DNA from: Echinococcus granulosus
Taxonomy: Eukaryota; Platyhelminthes; Cestoda; Cyclophyllidea; Taeniidae
Assembly (NCBI RefSeq): GCF_000524195.1
Contig: NW_020170404.1
Location: 1 to 64,000, forward strand
Reading direction: 5' to 3'
DNA length: 64,000 bases
Shown here: piece by piece, positions 24,721 to 34,868 of the stretch
Layout of the letters: each line of letters starts with the position of its first letter
How positions within the stretch are numbered: position 1 is the stretch's first letter
The notes under the pieces: model-generated
What the model saw: only the letters and a program-made list of their open reading frames with translations
Database searches by the model: none
What the model was told of the DNA's origin: nothing
Made by a program: the position numbers and the translations under genes

Positions 24721-25454
24721 CACTATCGTATTACAATGCTGTGTTAGTGTTTGAATAGGAAATAGCCGAGACTGTTGTATGGTTATTTCATTGTAAAACA
24801 ATAGCTTTAATATTTTCAGAGTTTCATGAAAAATTACAGCCGGAAATGCTTTGCAAACCAATTCTCTGATATTCGGTATATGAAAATCTCATTTCAGTCT
24901 CATGGGTAGTGGTTGGTAGCGGTAGGCATTAACATCAAGGGCTGAAATGAGCTCCGACCTCATACAACCCCTATCTCCTGTGCTCTTCTACAGCCTTTAT
25001 CCAGTGTAACTTGTCCTTCTCCAACGAATCTGGTTGTTACAAGAGTGTGGAAGCCGAGGTGGAAGAAAGAAATGGTGAACCTCCCGTATACGTTTACTGC
25101 CACCTTCAAAAATAGTGTCTTTTAACTTCTCATTTAAAGGTCAACTAATTAATCGAATTAATCTGTCCTATCTAAGCGCTACTAAGTATGCATTTATTAG
25201 TAAAGCCAGTGTGAAGTAACCTGGAGCAGGATGATGGATTTATTACTTAAGAAAGATGTGGGGAAAAATAGGGCTTTTTATCTGATTGGATCAGAGAATT
25301 TAAACCTGTAGAACACGTAACTCTGCAAACTAAAGGCACATTGGAATCTCTGTCAAGTAAAAACAAGTTTTGTTAAATCTCAGCTGAACACTTTACTTGT
25401 CCTCTAGATGGGCGATTGTGATTAGCTGCGTACCTCCAAAGTGAGTGGTGGATA

Positions 25455-25485
25455 ACCTATTGGTACACACGATAAAGGTCACACA
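25455..25485 (+). promoter_or_regulatory. Putative promoter elements of copy F
   Basis: CCTATTGG (inverted CCAAT, 25457-25464) and AAAGGTCA (25474-25481) lie 51-75 bases upstream of the copy F start codon. The half-site spacing is close to that in C and E although the surrounding sequence has diverged. Confidence 0.4.
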
Positions 25486-25531
25486 CGAGTGTTTTGACCG
25501 CGTGCAGCTGCGAGTCTTCCTGCTGCGCGCA

Positions 25532-28500
25532 ATGAAAGTCGCTATTGTACGTAACGCGGCATCGCCTTTTGTATATATTTCGTGCCATATTTCATTGCGA
25601 TTGACGTTTATTTAAGGTTTTCCACCCGTTTGTATACATAGAACTTTCTGAAATAGGCTTTAAGATCACCCCCATATTCTGTACTCCTAAATCTGACTAG
25701 TTTCTGGTCCAACAATTGAAATTGTCCACATTCTTAAGTAAATCTTCTTGAGGCCGGGATCATTTCATAGATGCAATGGAAAATCCCAATTTAGTATGCT
25801 TCTGCACTCTAGATTGTGCTAAATCCAAACCTTAGCAGTACTAGGCAACATGATTAACGGCGGTTTTAAGATAGGGCTAAGTAAACGATGGAGGCATGCA
25901 TTGGAATTTTTGACTAAGTACAGCAAAGTGACTAATTCGAGGAGGGTTTTCCCTATTTTTGAACATTAGTAACGGGCACTTCCTTATACATAGTTTTCAG
26001 CTAATAATTGCATAGTTTGGTAGTTAACGGAAACTGGTCATTTCCTCCCATTTCCTATCGCAAATCAGGAATAATAAGTATACATGGGGAAAGTTCGCAC
26101 TCTAATTTAACAAAACTAGTGGATTCAAGTGGACGTCTTGTGACGAAACCAATACTGTTGACCTAAAAGGTTCTCACGAATTGTCAAGAGGGAATTGTCT
26201 TTTCGAAAAATGAAATTTATTTGCCATCTGATGAAGAACGTAAATTTTTACTTTGAAATAGCTTTATAGGAGCGTGTCAATCTAACGGACTTGATAGGTA
26301 ACTGTTCTACTCGAAACACACACACACTTCTTGTGTGGTTTTCACATCATCATTCAGCAGTGATTGAGTGCCCAATAAAAGCAACTCAATTGATAACAAG
26401 TGCAATTATTTAGTCGGCTTAACCTCTATTTATTAAACTGATGATGGAATGGGAAAAATCCAGGAAGGTTATAACGCTTGATATGGATTGTAGGTTACAG
26501 GAGCCAATCGGGGAATCGGAAAGGGGTTGGTAGAGCGCTTTGCACGCGAACTCCAGCCCTCCTCCGACTGGCACATCTATCTGACAGCGCGGAACGAGAA
26601 GTTGGGTCTGAAGGCTGTTAAGTCACTTGAGGAGAAGGGTCTCTCCGTTAAGTTCCACCAACTAGACATCACTGATTCGGCGAGTCGCAGGCGTTTGGCG
26701 CATTTCATGGAGAAGAACTACCCAGAGGGGATACACATCCTTGTCAACAATGCCGGCATCCTCAATGATGTGAGATATTGGAATGAGGCTTTTTCAGCGC
26801 CTTTCAGTTAGTCAAATAAGTTTGCGCTACTCTCGTAATAAAGATTTAGCATTTGCGAATAACACTTTAAGATATTTTAGTCATTGAGGTAGTCACTTTT
26901 CCAGCGAGGCATTAGCCTGTGAATCCCACTTCCAAACATTGTTTGATCCCATCCCACCTACAGTTCTATCCTGCTTTTATTTCCCAACTCTGCCCTCTTT
27001 CGTGCGTGATTGTGATACCAAAAAAGGCACGGTCACTTTGAGTTTAGGGAGCGTGGAGAAAGAGGAACAGGCAGTACCTCTCCGAATAAGCCAACTTCTA
27101 CAATTAATATGCAAGGAATTTGAGGTGGAGCTAGCTTTTACGACTTCGGAACTTAGTTGGACTCTAGTCATGGAGCTGACAAGCTCGAATGACTTCCGCC
27201 AGGTTCAAATGGTACTTTGTACGATGAGGCTTTAAGTTGAGAGGAGGAGGAGGTAGGAAAATACTAGTGTTTTGTATCGACACCCACAAACAATCGGATC
27301 CATTTGACAGGTCTTAACAAGTTACAAGTCACTATAGTGACCTGCTTTGATAAGTAAATGCAGTTTTGGTGACCTGGAGCACACACAGCTGAGGAAGGTT
27401 TATTTATTCCTCATTTAGAGTGGTCCTTCCTCTACATATGGTGATCGGGCAAAGGCCACCATGTTGGTTAACTACACAGGCAACGTGGACATGTGCAAGG
27501 AGTTTCTTCCTCTTATGGCAACTGACTCAAGGTAGCAGCAGAAGTTTGTGGCTTTGACTTGCGTATACTTTTCCTTCCAGGCTGGTGAACATGTGCACTG
27601 GTGATCTTGTGTGGGCATTCCAGGGCATAAGTAAGGAACTCTCGGACCGTTTCAGGCGTCCAATGACTTTGGAGGAACTTGATGAGATTATGGCGTCTTT
27701 TGTGAGGTAATCCTTCTCCCACCGACCAAAGAAATGCTCACCCATATATCTTGCTGATGAAATGTCCTTGTATAAGCTGATCAAATCGTGTCACTTAGTC
27801 ACGCACAAAAGGGGGACCACAGAAAGGCCGGTTTCGTCCAATCAGCCTACGGCGTTTCGAAATTGGGCTTCTACAAAGCCACTGTCATTCTGGCCGAACA
27901 GATGAAATCAGACCCCCGGCACATTCTCATCAACTGCGTAAGTCTCCCTCAGCATGTCAGCTTATCTTTGTTAGTTTTCTAACAGTCGTTGAAGCTTACA
28001 TCGATGAAATTGCTCTTTACTGTTTAAAGTAGATGAAGTCGGTAAGCTTGTTTCTTTAAATTAACTGAAGCGCGATTGTAGGCTTACTCGGTTCCTGAGG
28101 GGGGAAGGCTTTATTTATTTATAAGGAACAAGTAAGGACTTGGAATTTAAATTAATGTTTGCTTCAGGATACTTTATTTACTCGTATAGCCGCAAATGTA
28201 GCACTAATTCCACATTATCGCCACATAACAACCATATTTGCCCCAAAGCCCTTTCGAACATTCAACTTCCAGTGGTGTTTATTCACTCCTCTTACGACTA
28301 GTTTCGAACTTTCTAGCTCATCTATCGACAAAGTAGTCACCACCACCAACGTGATTCGAAGTTGTTGTCTTGGCGCCTCTTTTAACTGCAACGGGGTGTC
28401 ATTCTGGATTGGTGTAATTCATAAGTTTGTTTTTTTTGACGTCCTAACGTCAGCGTCATAACTCATGCCACACTGCAAGAGCAGCTAGGTTATCAGTTCG

Positions 28501-30656
28501 GTGGCTTTTCACACGCCACCGAGTACTCCTCCTCCTCCTCCTTCCGACTTCATCGTCTTCACCAGAAATACAAAACTGGGTTGAAATTCTGGACACCCTT
28601 CATTGTTCCAGTTTTTTACATTTTTGAGTGGTCTGATCCTTCCTCGTCCTCGTGTCCTCATGTTTTTCGTTTCTATTTTGAGTTAACCGAAAATATTAGA
28701 GGCTTCGCCCTAGATGCCCATTTTGTGAATTTAGCTGCTTCATTCACCCAATCTGCTTAATATTATTTTATATCGCCAGTTGAGGAATCACTGTGGTGCT
28801 TCAATATAATAACTGTTTTTCTGATTTAAATTAAATGACCGCAATGAGAGCGACACATCCCAGAAATGAGTAACCTTGTATATGGCATGTTGGTTTACTG
28901 AATAGTAATAAGTAGAATGTACAAATGCTAGTGGTGTTCGGTTTTGGTGATCCATTGCGTAGATGACGCAGCAACTTATTTTAATGAGCATTGGTTAAAG
29001 GCAGGTAAGAAAACTAGGCCATTTAATCTTAAATCTCATTAGTTAATTCATCCGAAATTCAATTCACTTGCTTTACAGTGATCGCAATGGTGACAGACTT
29101 AAAAATCTAATGTAAAAGATGGCTGAGGTCGTTTCTTGTGTTTTGATCATTTAAAAATGCTCGAACGATGTTGGAACTAAGCTTATGCTAGCAAGAAGGT
29201 GGGCATAATTTCCTATCCGTTGGTCTGCTGCCCGAATCAAATGTGGTTCCTCACTACTTTCTGACTCCTCACAATTCTCATTCACAAATCGAATGTTATG
29301 CGTGGTTAAAACAAATTGCCCGGTTTTAGGATGCATAGATGATAAATGAGCAATCACCAGGTCTCACTGATTTATAAAAATATGAAAATAACTCCTTTAT
29401 GCATCTCCTAAGGCCAATTTATCCATCTTCTCTTTAAAGTTCGTCTGCGAAACAGCGGAGAATTACTGCCCCAAATAATAACGAATTATGAGGTACGACA
29501 AGGCAAAATGGAGTATTGGAGGATCTTTAAAAGACATTTTCTGTTGTTATTATGGTTAGAGCTTATCATAAAGTGGGCATAACCGTTAACCATCATGTGG
29601 TTGGTTGACACTTTCTAGTGTACCGAAGTAGTTTCCACTGTTTTACAAATTTTCTGTATATTTTAGTGCTGTCCAGGGTATGTGAAGACTGATATGACAG
29701 GTTATTGTGGCAACAAGACAATTCCTGAGGGTTAGTTGCACTCCTTTTGCCGTTCGCTTCTTGTCCTCTCCAGTTTGACTTACCCTCCGTCTTCCCTTAA
29801 TCCCAGCCCTCTGCACAAATCCTGCTTGAACAGGTACACCCGATCTGTAGCCACAGAAACAAACACTGCATCATGAAAAAAGAACTCTATTGGTGGCTGA
29901 AATCAGTAGAAATAGAAGGTGAAAAAGTAACAAGACACGTGACATTGGCGGGTTGTGAATGTGGGGCTTTTTAAACATACACAGATGTAGATGTTTGTGT
30001 AAAGTTTCAATTTCAGCACGTTTCTGTAGAAGTCACAGATAAAATTCAATTCAAAAATGATAGTTTTAAACCTTTCATTGAACGGGTTTGAAGTGGCCAA
30101 GGTCAGCGCTGAAGTGGTGAAAAAGATGGCAGGTATGGGGAGAAATGATTTAGTCGTCCTTTCTCAGATCAGGCTAGAGGCGAGCTCTTATTTTGGGAGA
30201 AGTCGCTTCCCTTTTTAAGGTCAAAATCATCTCGACTCTTTATCACCAATGAAGGCGTTCCGTCATGCCTTTTTTTATTGTGTTAATCAGTAGTGACTGT
30301 GTTTCTTGCATGGGTCGAAGGGAATTCACAAACTATCGTAAGTTGTCTTTACGACTCTGAGGCTACCTTTTGACTGTTAAAAGTTTTCGCTCAGAGGTGA
30401 AATTTTACCTCTGTTCGACTTGATTATCTCCGTTCAAATTGGGATTTACTTCAGCTACCACTAATTATTGATGACTTTAGGTAGTCGCGTTTACTGACTA
30501 AAGTTTAGGTAGTATATGTGTACAGTCTTTTCACTTTTTTTAGGTGTTGACACACCCTTCTACTTGGCCACTCTTCCGGTGGGCTGCACAGAGCCCTACG
30601 GTGAATTCATCAGCGAGCGCAAAGTGGTCGACCTCGATCAACCCTTCTACTTCTAG
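25532..30656 (+). CDS. CBR1: Carbonyl reductase copy F, divergent paralogue, catalytic Ser replaced by Thr
   Basis: Exons 25532-25546, 26494-26769, 27419-27531, 27581-27706, 27799-27937, 29667-29730 and 30544-30656 have exactly the lengths of copies E and C (281 residues). Introns are 947, 649, 49, 92, 1729 and 813 bases, all GT-AG. Exon 1 codes MKVAI. TGANRGIG at 7-14, NNAG at 90-93, Asn115, Tyr194 and Lys198 (YGVSK) are present. The Ser motif reads VNMCT instead of VNVAS, so Thr stands at residue 141. The end reads DLDQPFYF. It has diverged from the E/C/A group over its whole length, so it is an older paralogue. Ser-to-Thr usually lowers but need not abolish SDR activity. Copy G is its dead relative. 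Confidence 0.88.
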
Positions 30657-30934
30657 TTCACTTCAAAGCCATCAGCTAGCCTCCCTTCATGCATCCTGAC
30701 TTCACTGATTAAATGTGCTACCGAGTTGCCTCCTTTTTACTCACCAAAAGCTGCTGATATAATATTTATCAATTTACTAAAGCGGGGTTTTTGTTTTCGT
30801 CCTAGCCCCATCGAATTGGATACTTTTTGGACGTAATCACCACATCGTTTATTCCACGTGAAGGAGACCTCTCCTTCATTTCTTTTAATGAAAGAGCTTT
30901 ACAGCAATACTTTTCCATCTATTTATTATTAGTT

Positions 30935-31055
30935 TGGGCAGTCTGTCTACTCTTGGTGATATTAGAAATTTCATCTTGAAGGCCCCCCAGCATTGGTGCC
31001 CTCTTTGTGGCTTCTCAACCAACTATCGTCTGAATGTTGATGTGAAGGGTAGGGG
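30935..31055 (+). repeat. Weak repeat pair member (with 44770-44905)
   Basis: Translated, both ends read ST-N/D-Y-x4-VD-V/A-KG, preceded by a similar D/G-I-R-N/D segment. Nucleotide similarity is moderate by eye. It may be a relic of a repeated coding element. I cannot name it. Confidence 0.3.
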
Positions 31056-33044
31056 ACTGCTTTCTACTATCACGTCACTGATTTTGGTATTCTTGGGGTT
31101 CAAAAAAGTGTTGCTTTGAGTGTGGTTGAAGTATCATTAAGGTTCAAAGTGGACTTTTGTCGTCAAAATGATCGTGTTAGATTTGGGAGGAATCTACCAT
31201 GAGGGAGGTAAATGAATTGTCTCTGTGCTCAAGTTTCGCCCCTTTTGTCGGACTGGCCACAACGGAGCCTTGGAGGGTGCTGGCACCTCTGACATTTGAG
31301 TTGAGGAAGAAGACTCCCGTTTTTTGTTTTCCGTCTTAGGTAACCTTAGTACAATCACGGTTACCTCAAAAAGACAAATTTGTGTGCCAATAGAGCTTCC
31401 TTGGGGTATCCAATGTCCCAGTGCGGAAGGCTTAAAACTGTAGCTAAGCTGCGGATGTTGAGAGCATTTGGTAACTCGCATCTTTGAGCTTACGAGGTGG
31501 TCTCTTCAGTGGGAAATCTGTGGGCAATAGGGTTCCTGATGCCTGTCAATAGTCATGGTGTTTAGTTTCCGGAGATCAAACTAGCGGTTATCATTTTACC
31601 ACATCAGTTTTCTCAATTTTTCAAGCCTGTTCACGTTGTCTATGGTCCCTTTTTAGGCTCTTAATAAGGTTTGATATGTTGAATAAATGTGAAGAGTTTT
31701 CGAGGGAAGATGAGGCGACTGTTTTTAATTACTTTCTTTCCATGAAACGCCAGGTGAATGATGCTTCTGTCCCAGTTAATCCAAACTTCCTTCATGTCGC
31801 CGCGTACGGTTGTAGTCTTCTTAGCAACCTACAGTTCTTGGCACAAGTTACTTTGCTTATTTAGGTTCACTGATCCTCATTCCTTCATATTGTTAATGTC
31901 TAGAGCTCTAAATTACTCAAACCCACAGGACCTCTGAGATGTTTTTGTTTCAAGGCCATCTGGCCTGATGAAGTTGTTGTTGCGAATGGCTCTGTGGAGC
32001 CGTAGCTCGCTTCCTTGTTTGAGCAATCATGCTAAAAACGGTTTTGACGATGCTACAAAATTTTGCGCTTAGGTGTGCACCAGCCGCCATTGTATTCTAC
32101 CTAGGGACGAATAGTCTTCAGCTCTAATACATAAATGAAGTCTCAAAATGTAGAAGGCTTTTCAAGTTTGGTATATTGACACTCACCAAATAAGTGTCTT
32201 GAACTGCTGAAATAATCATAGTAAAGGTCATTTCGCCACATTCCTAGGCCTTGTTCAGTACAAATCTCGGATGATTTGGTGAAAAGTCCTCAAAATGATG
32301 TCTTGTAATTGATATCTATAACAAATGAAACGCCATTAAATATCGGCTGTGAATATTTGAAGGGAATCCACCTTTTGCAAACTAATAGGTGTTCATATTT
32401 CAGTTAAGTTCGTGGTAATTCTTTCCGCAGCCACATCCACGGCAGGACTAAATGCGTTACATGCAGGCAGCTAAAGTCAACAGAAGCCTTAAACCTGAGC
32501 AATGCATACATCGAAGGTCCATTTTTAAATGTAGGAGTCACCTCCAAAATGCTTCACTGACAATACTTCTCTGGAAAGACCCAATCACTTGTCAGTGGAG
32601 TTGCCAAGTTGCGCCCGCGATGCTGATTAGCTGGAGGACTTTTTATGCAAGGATGGAGTATAGCCCGATCGCTTTTGTCAGAGGACGTGTTTGCCAGGCT
32701 AGACGAGGTGATTACACCGAAACTCTTTGAGACAGCTCAACTACTATTTGAAAAGTGACGGATCTAGACAAAGAATGCATGTCTCAATTTGACCCATCGA
32801 ACTTGCCATTTTGGATGACTGACTCACTTTAGGCACAATCTCCCTAAGGTAGAAGTCTCCCACGGATGCTTAAAACAAGATCGCATGTGACAGTTTATAT
32901 GGCTCAAAAAATAGTTAAAGAGTTGAAATGGCCTTGCACTTTTTAGTCTGTGGAATTGACTCGGTAATTTTAGTAGCCAAGATGACGTGGTTTTCTATAG
33001 GGTAGCAATATTTCAAAAGCACCAAGTCAAGTTTTTAGGAAAAT

Positions 33045-33200
33045 TGGCTGTTCTGTGGAGCCGCGAGACTATCTTAAAGAAGGAAACAGGCATAATACTC
33101 GGGCGGAATATGTAGTAGCGAGGTAGAGAAGAATTGGGAGAGGCTACTGTCACTCAGCTCAGTGGGGGTGCAATGGCTGAGCCCTTCTGTGGTCCCTTAC
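33045..33200 (+). mobile_element. Terminal-repeat relic
   Basis: Shows the family signature in decayed form: GCCGCGAGACT, CATAATACTCGGGCGGAATATG, GAGGCTACTG, CAATGGCTGAGCCC. Confidence 0.5.
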
Positions 33201-33797
33201 CCAAACCGAGGCTTATAAGATTAACCAAGATTTACTAATCTAATTGGTATCTAATTTCCACGCTTTCATCATTCAGTAAGCTTCATTTCAAATTCTGTTT
33301 CCAGCCTCGGGAAACATTCGACCACCAGTTGAACTGCTTTTTTAGCTTCCCAAAGGCTATTTTTCTGTACGAAATTGTCGGTTAAAAAACTCACTCTGGA
33401 ATAGCTCTTCTCTCTTGGGTAAAAGGGGAAGAGAAGCGTGAAGGGACCTCTCTCTCTCTCACGAAAAGTGGTTCCATTGAAAGCTAAAGCCTCTCGTAAT
33501 GGCAAACTCAGCCGAAAATAGACTTGAACTTTGGATTTCTCTCTTTAAAAATGAGGCAAAGTAATAATTCACTGACGGAAAAAGACAATCACCGCGATGT
33601 TATTTCCGGCTGTGTGAAAAATGCATTTAATTCCAGTCATCTTGTCCAAAAAATAACAACCAAGTAAAGTGACCATAAACGTTGTTTTATGATAAAATAC
33701 AAAATATTGATGCAATTCGTCCATTGGAGATGTATCATAAGGCAACCTACATCCTTCAATCCACTGATTTGCAACGTCTGGGGGGAGAGAAGGAAAG

Positions 33798-34868
33798 CTA
33801 ACTTTTGATCGAGTCGTTTTCATTTAAAGGCACTGGTTGGGACAACATTGTATCAGGTGGAGCGGTGGCTTCTGGTCTCATCTGATGTTCGCCTCCTCCC
33901 TCCAGGTGCACCAATTTCCTCCTTCTTCTCAACTTGCCCGAGATCCGCAGGGACATGAAGAGGCAGAGAGCGAAGGAAAGTGTAAGTACGAGGGCGAGAA
34001 TGGGCAGGAAGATGGAGATAAAGGAGGGAGAGCTGGTGCCAGACACTGTCGTCAGCGACGTCAGGGTGGTCGCAGTCCAGATCTTCCGAGGCCGATAAGT
34101 TCGAGCCAACTTGAGGGCATAGTTGTGCCGACAGACGTGTTCATCAGAGCACACACCTGGTCGGCACTTGCCGAGAACGACAGAATTTGTTGCCTGAGAG
34201 GAGTTCCACCAACTCTCAAAGGTTACAATTCCGCCATGAGATGGTGGACCAGGAAGAATCCGAAGAACACTGATGTCAGATCTTTGGGTGCACTGTGTGC
34301 AGATGAATTGAAGAGGACGTCCTAGGCAGCCAATCAGTCGAACGCTCTTAAATGAAGGCCCAAAGGTGATGAATCGGTCGAATGTAGAGCCACAGCTCAG
34401 AACGAGACTTTCCAGTTTAGGCAGTCCTGCCAAACTACAGCCTTCAAGAGCTATCGGAGCTCTCCACGCATGAAAAGTCTTCAAATCTGGCAGACCAGCG
34501 AACGCCAAAGCATCAAGCAGTTTTGCTTGAAGCGGGAGATTTAACTGAAGTTTGACAACCCTACCACCGAATTGAAGTTGGCTCAAACCATAAGGTTCTA
34601 TGGCCATGCCGAGAACTCCTGCTTCTTCTCGGACAGCTGTTACAGTACTAGAGTCACCTATTCGGACAATATCCCCCATACGTTCGCAAAGTACTAGTCG
34701 GAACACCGATCGTGGAAGCTCAGTTATGTTCGAAGCGCATCGGAGGGCTACAACCATTCCAGAGCGTCGGTAGCCGCAGTAGCAGTTGGCCTCTGTGTAA
34801 ACGATGGTACAGAAAGCGGTGGCGATTGCCAGGCAGTAGCCTGGATTATTCAGCAGAGTGATGGACAT
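33798..34868 (-). CDS. Leucine-rich, single-pass type I membrane protein (hypothetical, intronless)
   Basis: A single open frame of 356 residues, by far the longest in the window. Residues 1 to about 27 form a hydrophobic signal peptide (LAIATAFCTIVYTEA). A CYC pair at 29-31 and Cys44 precede TELPRSVF, resembling an LRR N-terminal cap. Residues 100-180 hold irregular leucine-rich repeats (LPDLKTF, LPKLESLVL, SFKSVRLIG), and a Cys-containing region (190-246) follows. A hydrophobic transmembrane segment spans about 283-308, then a basic stop-transfer stretch (KLRRRRK) and a cytoplasmic tail of about 40 residues. N-glycosylation sequons occur at 47 and 222. It is likely a cell-surface or tegument protein with its N-terminus outside. 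I do not recognise a named family, and the LRR assignment is inference from spacing. The antisense open frame is a shadow. Confidence 0.75.
   Translation of the reverse strand: MSITLLNNPGYCLAIATAFCTIVYTEANCYCGYRRSGMVVALRCASNITELPRSVFRLVLCERMGDIVRIGDSSTVTAVREEAGVLGMAIEPYGLSQLQFGGRVVKLQLNLPLQAKLLDALAFAGLPDLKTFHAWRAPIALEGCSLAGLPKLESLVLSCGSTFDRFITFGPSFKSVRLIGCLGRPLQFICTQCTQRSDISVLRILPGPPSHGGIVTFESWWNSSQATNSVVLGKCRPGVCSDEHVCRHNYALKLARTYRPRKIWTATTLTSLTTVSGTSSPSFISIFLPILALVLTLSFALCLFMSLRISGKLRRRRKLVHLEGGGEHQMRPEATAPPDTMLSQPVPLNENDSIKS

Larger units (their letters stand above)
30657..33797. other. Spacer downstream of copy F
   Basis: No supported gene. 30935-31055 is weakly related to 44770-44905. 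A terminal-repeat relic lies at 33045-33200. The 3' untranslated region of the minus-strand membrane protein gene probably occupies the last few hundred bases. Confidence 0.4.

Noticed and set aside
26939..27235. Open frame of 98 codons in intron 2 of copy F
   Set aside because: Lies wholly inside an intron defined by matching exon phases on both sides; no similarity to reductases.
33837..34325. Open frame of 162 codons antisense to the membrane protein gene
   Set aside because: It is the mirror of a better supported gene with signal peptide and membrane span; no independent support.
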